From positions 1-5,913 of the forward strand of contig CAMWWR010000131.1 of NCBI GenBank assembly GCA_947178045.1: a stretch of DNA of 5,913 nucleotides, read 5' to 3'. Positions 1-5,824 of the stretch are shown piece by piece. The position numbers were made by a program, and so were the translations under genes. Source of the stretch: an uncultured Clostridia bacterium. GTDB taxonomy: Bacteria > Bacillota > Clostridia > Lachnospirales > Lachnospiraceae. Position 1 is the first letter of the stretch, and every line of letters starts with the position of its first letter. The notes beneath the pieces were generated by a model. It worked only from the letters and a program-made list of their open reading frames with translations. It did not search any database and had not been told where the DNA came from.

Positions 1-1857
1 GCATACGACGGGGAGGATGAAGCCGAAGCCGTCTATATCGGGCTGAGCGGGCTGCAGAACCGGGACCGGCTGACGCACCTGATTTACGACTGGCGCGCGC
101 CCATATCGGGCATGTACTACGATTTCGATATCGGAAGGGCATATTATGAAGCGCCCGCGGGCCGGTTTGAGGGTGAGCTTTTGCAGAAGCGCCAGCTGAA
201 AATCAAAAACGGCACGCTGCAGTATGTTCTCTCCTCCGGCTTCCCGGTCGGCGACGAGCTGCTGCAAAGGGAGCTTGCCCGAAACGGCAGCACGAAAATG
301 CAGAACATCGTCGCCACGATCCAGAGGGAGCAGAATTCCGTCGTAAGAGACGAGACCTCCTCCATCCTGCTGGTACAGGGCACCGCTGGCTCCGGCAAAA
401 CATCCGTGGCGCTCCACCGGATCGCCTTTATGATTTACCGGAACCGAAACAGCATCCACTCAAGCGAAATCCTGATTCTCTCCCCCAACCGCATTTTTGC
501 CGAATACATTTCCGACGTTTTGCCGGAGCTTGGGGAACAGAATATCTGCGAGGTGAGCTTTGATGACATTGCGCGGCGCGAAACAGCCGGAATGAGCGAA
601 ATCGAAGAATGCGAGCCAAAGCAGGAGCAGCTGGAATTTATCATACGCTGCGAACCGGATGACGCACGCCTGCAGCAGATCCGTTTTAAACGCAGCCTTC
701 TCTTTTTAAGGGAATTGCAGGCATTTGTCCGGGAACTCGAAGACAGTCTTGTCACATTTTCCGATTACACCTTTTCCCTGCCTGCGCGCACGCAGGACGA
801 CTGCGCACGCAGCTATACCGTGACGGCGGACGAGCTGCGAAAGTTATATTGCGGGAACTTCTCCGCCCTGCCGGTCTTTCAGCGCCTCGGCCAAATTGCG
901 GAGCGCATCGCCGAACATTTCGAATCGGAGCATCACATCTCCCTCTCCACTCTGCGGCGGGATGAAATCGTGCAGGGACTTTACGCTATGTGCAGAACCA
1001 CGAACGTGCGGGCACTGTACACCGAATTTCTCCGGTCGATCAGCGAAAAATATTCCGTGCTGGAGAATGGCGGAAATGCCGGGGAAGGCTGCCTGCGGTA
1101 CGAGGATATTTTTCCCGTCGTTCTGATGAAGCTCCTGCTTTTCGGCAGACCGAATTCCCGGTTCGACCGGATCCGTCATGTGGTCGTGGATGAAATGCAG
1201 GATTATTCGATGGTGCAGTACGAGCTGTTAAGGGTACTGTTCCGCTGCAGCATGACCATCCTGGGCGACACCGGCCAGATGCTGGACTGCGGCGGGGACA
1301 CGCTGCTGGACGATATCCGCGGGGTATTCGGCCCGAAAACAACGCTCGTCCGGCTGGAAAAGAGCTACCGCTCCACCCTTGAGATCAGCGAATTTTGCAG
1401 GAGGCTCGGCCGTACTTCTGGCACACAGGCCTTCGCGCGCCGCGGGAAGGCTCCGGCGCTGGAAAAATGCCTGGACTATCCGGATATGATTCTCCGGCTT
1501 CAAGGCAGAATGGACCGGATCGACCCGTCCAGAACCGCCACAGCCGCCGTGATATGCAAAACCGCGACCGCGGCCGAACGGCTGTACCTGGCGCTTGACA
1601 GCGCGCACCGCGAGCGCTGCCACCGGATGAACGCGGAGGACGACGACTTTGAAAAAGGCATCCTGATCACGAATTCCTGCCTTGCAAAGGGTCTGGAATT
1701 CGATCTGGTCATTGTCCCGGAGGCTGACGCTGAAGAATATCATACCGACCGGGACCGCCGGATTTTATACATCGCCTGCACAAGAGCGCTGCATGAGCTG
1801 GAGCTTTTGTATTTCGGCGCGCCGAGCCCGTTTCTGATTTTCGGAGACGTTGATTAA
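1..1857 (+). CDS. HelD-like superfamily 1 helicase/ATPase (RNA polymerase recycling type), 5' end missing
   Basis: The reading frame is open from the first base, so the gene starts outside the window; 618 codons and a TAA stop are visible. The ATG at 112 is internal, because the preceding codons encode the family motif YDWRAPISGMYYD. Motifs by visible codon number: Walker A GTAGSGKTS at 127-135, Walker B with DEMQD at 397-401, then GDTGQ (motif III), EKSYRST (motif IV), LAKGLEFDLVIVP (motif V) and YIACTRALHEL (motif VI) near the C terminus. This is a UvrD/Rep-like ATPase core. The DWRAPIS block and the roughly 190-residue insertion between Walker A and B are typical of HelD, a cytoplasmic protein that uses ATP to dislodge RNA polymerase from stalled or post-termination complexes. 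HelD proteins are usually about 700-775 residues, so some 100 or more N-terminal residues (including the part that probes the polymerase secondary channel) are probably missing. It converges with the next gene. A different UvrD-like DNA helicase is possible but less likely. Confidence 0.88.
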   Translation, partial: AYDGEDEAEAVYIGLSGLQNRDRLTHLIYDWRAPISGMYYDFDIGRAYYEAPAGRFEGELLQKRQLKIKNGTLQYVLSSGFPVGDELLQRELARNGSTKMQNIVATIQREQNSVVRDETSSILLVQGTAGSGKTSVALHRIAFMIYRNRNSIHSSEILILSPNRIFAEYISDVLPELGEQNICEVSFDDIARRETAGMSEIEECEPKQEQLEFIIRCEPDDARLQQIRFKRSLLFLRELQAFVRELEDSLVTFSDYTFSLPARTQDDCARSYTVTADELRKLYCGNFSALPVFQRLGQIAERIAEHFESEHHISLSTLRRDEIVQGLYAMCRTTNVRALYTEFLRSISEKYSVLENGGNAGEGCLRYEDIFPVVLMKLLLFGRPNSRFDRIRHVVVDEMQDYSMVQYELLRVLFRCSMTILGDTGQMLDCGGDTLLDDIRGVFGPKTTLVRLEKSYRSTLEISEFCRRLGRTSGTQAFARRGKAPALEKCLDYPDMILRLQGRMDRIDPSRTATAAVICKTATAAERLYLALDSAHRERCHRMNAEDDDFEKGILITNSCLAKGLEFDLVIVPEADAEEYHTDRDRRILYIACTRALHELELLYFGAPSPFLIFGDVD

Positions 1858-1858
1858 A

Positions 1859-1889
1859 GCGCTTTCCGCGCCGGATTTGCCGGAAGCGC
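1859..1889. terminator. Imperfect hairpin in the convergent gap, possible terminator
   Basis: GCGCTTTCCG (1859-1868) pairs with CGGAAGCGC (1881-1889) with one bulged T and a 12-base loop. It begins two bases after the helicase stop. Read on the minus strand it is followed by TTTAAT, a short U-rich tail suited to ending the 1922-2956 transcript; read on the plus strand there is no U tract. It is therefore a weak intrinsic terminator for the minus strand at best. The rest of the 64-base gap shows nothing else. Confidence 0.4.
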
Positions 1890-1921
1890 AGAATCATTAC
1901 ATCTCTGCCGCATCATCGTAC

Positions 1922-2956
1922 TCATTCGCTTATTTTTCTCCAAATCTCCTGCAGCAGCCCGGAAACCAGCTCTCCATCCCCATTTTCCGCGGCGCTGCAG
2001 AGATTTTTTTCGTTATGCCTTATCGTCCTGCAATCAAAGGCCGTTATCAGGGAATAGAATGCCGGTATCATCGCCTCCTCTTCCTCTGAGATACTCCTTC
2101 GGCTCCGATAGCCGTCCATAAAGCTTTCAAAAAGCCTCCGGGAATATTCCTCGGTCTGCGGGCAGGTATAGTTCATCAAATGGGCGACGAACCAGCCCTG
2201 CATGACCGCGTCGCCAAACAGAACAGTATCGCCGCCGCAGTTAAAATCAAACAGACCGATCTCCCCATTGGCACTCAAAAAGGTGTTACAGTCGCTCAAA
2301 TCTCCCTGCACCGCATAGCGTTTTCTCTGCCTTAACGGCTCCAAAAGCTTCTTCTTCGCATGATACGCATCGCATATACGTTCAAACAGTACCTTGTCGT
2401 CACTGGCAAAATGCGGCGCAAGCTCATAAAAAGACTCGAAATCAAACAGATCATTCCAGTCGTTAAACGGGTCGAAAATCACCGGATTTTCAATATGGAA
2501 ATCAAACTGTTCCGAAATATTGTGCGTCATAGCAAGCAGGCTGCCCGTCTTCTGCGCGATCTGCTCATCCACCGCGGTAATCTCATTTTCCACATAGTCT
2601 TCAACCGTTATAACAGTATCATAGCCCTCTATCCGCATCGGGACCGCAAAGTTCTGGCCGCTTTTATAATACCGGGACGTCGGAATACAATTCCGAAGCC
2701 GGCAATCCGCAAATTCCGTCTGCTGCGCGATGACCGGCCGGGCATTTCTCCCCTCACACCCTCCTCTGAATTTTATCACCACGGGCGATTTTGATCCAAA
2801 GGAAACCTTCAGAATCAGTCTCAGCTCCTCCCTGTCCTGCTCCCCGACCTCACAATCGTATCTCAGCAGCTCCTCAACCGAAAGGGCCTGCCCGCATATA
2901 CCGTACAGGGAAAGAATTTTATCAAGTATTTTCTTATTTACGGTCAGCATTATCAT
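1922..2956 (-). CDS. Diverged APH/choline-kinase-fold phosphotransferase of unknown substrate
   Basis: This 344-residue cytoplasmic protein has the layout of the aminoglycoside phosphotransferase/choline kinase/CotS superfamily. K62 in VVIKF is the candidate ATP-contacting lysine. ITVEDYVENE at 116-125 fits the hinge between lobes. QGDLSDCN at 217-224 corresponds to the HxDxxxxN catalytic loop, with the Asp (D219) and Asn (N224) kept but the usual His replaced by Gln. FDFN at 236-239 corresponds to the metal-binding D-x-D segment, with D237 kept. No signal peptide or membrane segment is seen. Two starts are possible: ATG at 2956 (5 bases after GGAGG) or ATG at 2950 (8 bases after GGAG), differing by two residues. 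The gene is monocistronic by layout, with its own promoter upstream and a convergent gene downstream. The substrate cannot be inferred; a spore-coat CotS-like, sugar or small-molecule kinase, or an inactive relative, are all possible. Local GC is patchier and often lower than in gpr. Confidence 0.75.
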   Translation of the reverse strand: MIMLTVNKKILDKILSLYGICGQALSVEELLRYDCEVGEQDREELRLILKVSFGSKSPVVIKFRGGCEGRNARPVIAQQTEFADCRLRNCIPTSRYYKSGQNFAVPMRIEGYDTVITVEDYVENEITAVDEQIAQKTGSLLAMTHNISEQFDFHIENPVIFDPFNDWNDLFDFESFYELAPHFASDDKVLFERICDAYHAKKKLLEPLRQRKRYAVQGDLSDCNTFLSANGEIGLFDFNCGGDTVLFGDAVMQGWFVAHLMNYTCPQTEEYSRRLFESFMDGYRSRRSISEEEEAMIPAFYSLITAFDCRTIRHNEKNLCSAAENGDGELVSGLLQEIWRKISE

Positions 2957-2968
2957 ATCTCCCTCCCC
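2957..2968 (-). promoter_or_regulatory. Ribosome binding site of the kinase-like gene, serving two possible ATGs
   Basis: On the minus strand GGGGAGGGAGAT precedes the ATG at 2956. GGAGG lies 5 bases before this ATG, while the overlapping GGAG lies 8 bases before the in-frame ATG at 2950, so the site does not decide the start. It directly abuts the right-hand end of the inverted repeat (minus-strand sense), so folding of that repeat could influence ribosome access. Confidence 0.65.
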
Positions 2969-3011
2969 TTTTTTAAGGAAGCAGTGATTTCATCAGCGCT
3001 TCCTTAAAAAA
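2969..3011. repeat. 14-bp perfect inverted repeat in the leader of the kinase-like gene
   Basis: TTTTTTAAGGAAGC at 2969-2982 is mirrored exactly by GCTTCCTTAAAAAA at 2998-3011, with a 15-base centre (2983-2997). The centre itself contains TGAT/ATCA around TTC, giving a longer interrupted hairpin. On both strands the T run comes before the stem and the A run after it, the reverse of an intrinsic terminator, so it is not a standard terminator for spoIIP. It lies about 16 to 58 bases downstream of the predicted start of the kinase-like transcript and touches its ribosome binding site, which fits an operator or an RNA control hairpin. That role is inference. Confidence 0.8.
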
Positions 3012-3033
3012 ACAGGTACAAAATATGTATATC

Positions 3034-3062
3034 AGGATATCACCCCTCCTGTCATCTGTCAA
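3034..3062 (-). promoter_or_regulatory. Predicted sigma-A promoter of the kinase-like gene, extended -10
   Basis: On the minus strand a perfect TTGACA (3062-3057) is followed after 17 bases by TATCCT (3039-3034), which matches TATAAT at four of six positions. TG one base before the hexamer (TGATATCCT) makes it an extended -10. Transcription would start near 3027, giving a leader of about 70 bases that includes the inverted repeat. The promoter lies between the spoIIP stop and the kinase-like gene, suggesting that gene is expressed independently of the sporulation genes. Confidence 0.6.
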
Positions 3063-3093
3063 ATCGTTTCCCGCGCCGCCGGAGCTTCCCCTC

Positions 3094-4584
3094 CTATTTT
3101 TTCAGCACGGCATCCAGAATATCCGCCAGGGGCTCCATCGCGTTGTACGCTTCCTCGACCGTATTCTGCTCTGTCCCGAGCTCAATCAGAAGGCTGCGCT
3201 TTCGGAAATGCTGGTTGTACCGGTAATTTTTCAGGTAGATCCGGTACATCAGATCCGGGTAAAGCACTCTGCCGACCAGATTGAGCTGCAGGCTGAAGGA
3301 AAGATTTCCGATCAGATTCGGATTTTCCAGATCGGCAATCGGCCCGGAGGCATTCCGGCACAGTCCGTTGAACAGCATGATTTTTGCTGTCTTCTTTCCA
3401 TCAATCTCTGTCACCCGCCTGGCTCCGCTGTCGCGGTGCAGATCGATAATCACCTCGACCTCCGAGTGCTCTGCCAGGAACGCCTCGATCTGCGGGCGGG
3501 CCGTGGAATAGGCATAATTTCGGTTATCCTTGCCGTCCTTGCGGTCGTAGGCCGTCATATCATGGTAGACCGTATATCCCTTTGCCCTCAGATATTCCGC
3601 CAGCTTTTCTCCCGGGCCGCGCACCGTATCCAGAATCTCGCCGGGCCGGCTGTCGGAAAAGCCCTCCGATGCGTGTGTGTGGTAGATCAAGATCTGATAC
3701 CCCTCCGATCCTTTTCCGATCGCCAGATCCTCCGCCAGCAGCCTGCTGCCGTCAAACAGCTCCGGAGCCGCGCTCGTGACCGAATCCACGATGTAATAAT
3801 TTGAAAGAAGATAGGCGGAATCCGAAAGCTTTTCGAGCGGATAATTGTTTTCCAGCAGCAGCTTTGCCGATACTGTTCCCGCACTCGCTCCCGAAATATC
3901 ACCCTCGACGGCCCCGCCGGAACCGGCCGCTCCTGCCACGCTGCCCGCGCCGCCTGCCTGCTGCGTTCCTCCGGAGCCGGCGGCGGACGGCTGCCGCTCA
4001 ATGTTTCCATATACATGACCGACCGGCAGATAGGAGCCATAGTTCTCATTTTCCGCTCTGACCTGATTGATCAGATCATCATCGACCGTTACTAGATCAT
4101 CGCCTCCGTCCGCGCCCTGACCTGTGCTCGGACTTAAGCTCTGACCTGTATTCGGCTCCTTTTCCGTCGTCCCCTCATGCTCTTTTGTGCCGGCCTTGTC
4201 CGCTGCTGTGCTGTCTGCTCCCGGTTTCTCCTGCAAACCGCCGTTCACCTCCGGGAGCTCCTGAAACAAAAACTCCCTTCCGAACAGCTGCTCCGACATA
4301 AAGCGGAAAGCCCCTCTGGCCCGCTCGCCGCCGCGCACATATAAAAACAGCGGCCGATTCTGCATGATCAGCCTCGCCCCGAGCTTCTGCCCCAGCGAAC
4401 CGACGCCGTCGGCAAACTCCTCTCCAAGCGTCCCCGGCAGCCCTCCGAGCAGCCTTATCATCATGACGGCGAGCGCTGCGGCAAGCACGAGGATCAGCAC
4501 CCTGCTTCCGCCCGATCCGCCGCTCTGATGCTTTACGCGCCAGGTCAGCCGGCGAAACGACCTGTTCCATTTTGCCCTGTCCAT
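3094..4584 (-). CDS. spoIIP: Stage II sporulation protein P, engulfment peptidoglycan hydrolase
   Basis: The predicted protein of 496 residues is anchored by one N-terminal membrane segment (about 29-47, VLILVLAAALAVMMI), preceded by a basic cytoplasmic stretch, so the rest faces the space between mother cell and forespore. The C-terminal half is the SpoIIP amidase domain. Visible signatures are YHTHASEGF (His302 and His304), DLHRD (His383) and LIELGTEQNT (Glu468), the kind of His/Glu set that binds zinc in this amidase class. In Bacillus SpoIIP works with SpoIID and SpoIIM, cutting stem peptides and glycan so the mother-cell membrane can engulf the forespore. Residues about 200-238 are a Gly/Ala/Ser-rich linker and about 120-180 are acidic and polar, making it longer than the roughly 400-residue Bacillus protein. 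I chose the ATG at 4584 because GGGAGG lies 8 bases before it. An upstream TTG at 4626 would overlap gpr and has no such site. In Bacillus the gene is sigma-E controlled; I found no convincing sigma-E promoter here. Confidence 0.93.
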   Translation of the reverse strand: MDRAKWNRSFRRLTWRVKHQSGGSGGSRVLILVLAAALAVMMIRLLGGLPGTLGEEFADGVGSLGQKLGARLIMQNRPLFLYVRGGERARGAFRFMSEQLFGREFLFQELPEVNGGLQEKPGADSTAADKAGTKEHEGTTEKEPNTGQSLSPSTGQGADGGDDLVTVDDDLINQVRAENENYGSYLPVGHVYGNIERQPSAAGSGGTQQAGGAGSVAGAAGSGGAVEGDISGASAGTVSAKLLLENNYPLEKLSDSAYLLSNYYIVDSVTSAAPELFDGSRLLAEDLAIGKGSEGYQILIYHTHASEGFSDSRPGEILDTVRGPGEKLAEYLRAKGYTVYHDMTAYDRKDGKDNRNYAYSTARPQIEAFLAEHSEVEVIIDLHRDSGARRVTEIDGKKTAKIMLFNGLCRNASGPIADLENPNLIGNLSFSLQLNLVGRVLYPDLMYRIYLKNYRYNQHFRKRSLLIELGTEQNTVEEAYNAMEPLADILDAVLKK

Positions 4585-4592
4585 AAGCTCTG

Positions 4593-4600
4593 CCTCCCCC
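4593..4600 (-). promoter_or_regulatory. Ribosome binding site fixing the spoIIP start
   Basis: A GGGGGAGG sequence on the minus strand, in the 31-base gpr-spoIIP gap, sits 8 bases before the ATG at 4584. This optimal spacing is why the ATG is preferred to the TTG at 4626, which lies inside the end of gpr. Confidence 0.75.
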
Positions 4601-4615
4601 GGCCGCGCAAAGCGG

Positions 4616-5575
4616 TCAAATTTCAAAAAAGCAGTAATTTACAGCCTCCGAGATCGTTCTTCCCATATCCCGGATCTCCTCGTCGATCGATTTCGGCGTT
4701 ACAAACATTGTGTCAACCGACCGCAGCGTCTCGATGCCTGAGAGAAAGACGCCGATCTCATGACCGGTATAGCCCTGTGTTTTCAGAAGCATTTCCATGG
4801 AGTCCATCACGATTGTGACGGCGTCCACGACTGTCGGCACCCCGAGGGCGATCACCGGGCAGCCGAGGCTCTCCTTGTTGATCGCCCTCCGGTTGTTTCC
4901 GATCCCCGCTCCCGGACAGATTCCGGTGTCAGTCAGCTGTACGGTCGTGTTCAGCCTCTCGACGCTGCGCGCAGCCAGCGCATCCACGACGAGCACCAGA
5001 TCCGGCTTCGTCTCCCGCACGATCCCCTTCAGTATCTCCAGCGCCTCCATCCCCGTCTGCGCCATCACTCCCGGCGCCACCGCACTCAGCTCCACCTCCG
5101 TGTCAAGCTCCCTGTTCAGCTGTCGCCGCAGAAAGCCTTCCCCGTATTCCCGGACAAGGTGGCGCGTAATCAGCAGATGGTCGATGACGAGCGGCCCCAG
5201 AGAATCCGGCGTCACCTCCCGGTTGCCGAGCCCGGCCACCAGCAGCCTGCGGATTTTCTTTTCCCCGCACAAACGCTTCAGCTGCCTCCCGATCTCCATG
5301 CCCGCGAGTCTCTGCGCCGCCTCGCCTCCCGAAAACAGTTCGGCCGCCTCCACGGTAATATAGGTGCCCTCCGGCTTTTTCATCGCCTCGGCCCCCTGTT
5401 TGTCCCGAATTATAACGGTCGAGATCCGCAGCTTTCCCTCCTCCCGGAATTCTTCCTCAAGAACGACGCCCTTCACCTCGACATTGTCATCCGCAAAGCG
5501 CTCGCGCATTTCCAGCGCCAGGTCGGTTCGGATCTCCTGGGACGCCGCTTCGCCCTCCTGTCTCTTCTCTAACAT
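4616..5575 (-). CDS. gpr: Germination protease (SASP-specific endopeptidase GPR)
   Basis: The product (319 residues) is the spore protease that degrades small acid-soluble DNA-binding proteins when spores germinate, freeing DNA and supplying amino acids. It is made as an inactive zymogen in the forespore and self-processes. The expected processing site is visible at EIRTDLALE (14-22), which resembles the TE(F/I)ASE sequence GPR cuts in SASPs; the segment before it is the pro-peptide. Other family blocks are VAGLGNREVTPDSLGP (113-128), VVDALAARS (196-204), DTGICPGAGIGNNR (216-229) and VIALGVPTVVDAVTI (241-255). D124 and D198 are the likely counterparts of the two essential aspartates described for Bacillus GPR (MEROPS A25); the assignment is by motif, not alignment. 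It is somewhat shorter than the roughly 370-residue Bacillus enzyme. The ATG at 5575 is preceded by AGGG with 8-base spacing, a weaker site than those of spoIIP and rpsT. spoIIP follows after 31 bases. A sigma-G/F-like promoter lies upstream. Confidence 0.96.
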   Translation of the reverse strand: MLEKRQEGEAASQEIRTDLALEMRERFADDNVEVKGVVLEEEFREEGKLRISTVIIRDKQGAEAMKKPEGTYITVEAAELFSGGEAAQRLAGMEIGRQLKRLCGEKKIRRLLVAGLGNREVTPDSLGPLVIDHLLITRHLVREYGEGFLRRQLNRELDTEVELSAVAPGVMAQTGMEALEILKGIVRETKPDLVLVVDALAARSVERLNTTVQLTDTGICPGAGIGNNRRAINKESLGCPVIALGVPTVVDAVTIVMDSMEMLLKTQGYTGHEIGVFLSGIETLRSVDTMFVTPKSIDEEIRDMGRTISEAVNYCFFEI

Positions 5576-5616
5576 ATTCTCTGCCCTGCCTTTCTATGCC
5601 TGCATAACGGCCAAAC

Positions 5617-5641
5617 GCTCCGTGCCTGCAAAAAGCGGAGC
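5617..5641. repeat. Small inverted repeat in the gpr leader
   Basis: GCTCCG (5617-5622) and CGGAGC (5636-5641) form a 6-bp perfect stem around a 13-base loop inside the predicted gpr leader. No U tract follows on the minus strand, so it is not a terminator. It may have no function; a repeat this short can occur by chance. Confidence 0.35.
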
Positions 5642-5667
5642 CGCCGCAAAGTTTCCGTGCCTCCTGC

Positions 5668-5698
5668 CAGTATCTCTGAAAAAGCAGGAAATTATTCA
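5668..5698 (-). promoter_or_regulatory. Predicted sigma-G/sigma-F type promoter of gpr
   Basis: On the minus strand TGAATA (5698-5693) is an exact match to the Bacillus sigma-G -35 consensus. After 18 bases comes GATACTG (5674-5668), five of seven matches to CATACTA. The start would be near 5661, giving a leader of roughly 85 bases. Bacillus gpr is a known forespore sigma-G (and sigma-F) gene, so position and function agree, although the -10 is imperfect. Confidence 0.55.
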
Positions 5699-5707
5699 AT
5701 TTCCCTC

Positions 5708-5736
5708 TTGACATCCGACACGCTTTCGACTATTAT
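5708..5736 (+). promoter_or_regulatory. Strong sigma-A promoter of rpsT
   Basis: TTGACA (5708-5713), a 17-base spacer and TATTAT (5731-5736, five of six matches to TATAAT) make a near-consensus housekeeping promoter, as expected for a ribosomal protein gene. Transcription would begin near 5743, leaving a leader of about 82 bases before the TTG start. Its -35 lies only 9 bases from the -35 of the divergent gpr promoter. Confidence 0.8.
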
Positions 5737-5741
5737 TTAAC

Positions 5742-5794
5742 CGTATGCTGTTTGGGAAACGTCCGTGTCCGGATTCTCAGACGGCTTTCATGCG
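5742..5794 (+). other. Possible folded leader of the rpsT mRNA
   Basis: Hand pairing gives an outer stem CGTATG (5742-5747) with CATGCG (5789-5794, one G-U pair). It encloses two short hairpins: GTTT/AAAC (5750-5753 with 5757-5760) and CCGT/ACGG (5763-5766 with 5781-5784). Together they would make a small three-way junction starting at the predicted 5' end of the transcript and ending 17 bases before the ribosome binding site. The stems are short and no matching RNA family is known to me. Confidence 0.25.
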
Positions 5795-5811
5795 AAAAAA
5801 CAAGAATCGTT

Positions 5812-5818
5812 GGAGGTG
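5812..5818 (+). promoter_or_regulatory. Ribosome binding site of rpsT, fixing a TTG start
   Basis: GGAGGTG is a near-perfect Shine-Dalgarno sequence. Its GGAGG core lies 8 bases before the TTG at 5825. No ATG or GTG occurs at a usable distance in this frame, so the TTG is the start. Confidence 0.85.
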
Positions 5819-5824
5819 AACGAA

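Noticed and set aside
1228..1743. 171-codon minus-strand open frame inside the helicase gene
   Set aside because: It is antisense to conserved helicase motifs from the DEMQD region to motif V, so it is a shadow.
2969..3011. Inverted repeat as an intrinsic terminator of spoIIP
   Set aside because: On the minus strand the stem is followed by AAAAAAGGGG rather than a U tract, so it lacks the required polarity.
3025..3804. 259-codon open frame on the plus strand opposite spoIIP
   Set aside because: It is antisense to the conserved amidase domain of SpoIIP, and its product resembles no family I recognise.
4585..4626. TTG at 4626 as the spoIIP start, overlapping the end of gpr
   Set aside because: The ATG at 4584 has a GGGAGG at 8-base spacing and gives a normal N terminus (MDRAKWNRS then a membrane segment).
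4585..4720. A sigma-E promoter for spoIIP within the end of gpr
   Set aside because: No CATACAAT-like -10 at the right distance from an ATATT-like -35 could be found by eye; read-through from gpr or a diverged promoter remains possible.
4760..5572. Long open frames on the plus strand opposite gpr (270 and 188 codons)
   Set aside because: They lie fully antisense to a clearly recognisable gpr, have low-complexity Arg/His/Ser/Pro-rich products, and lack a convincing ribosome binding site; they reflect the high GC of the opposite strand.
5487..5714. 75-codon minus-strand frame overlapping the start of gpr
   Set aside because: It overlaps gpr in another frame and its ATG would lie upstream of the predicted gpr promoter; no family resemblance.
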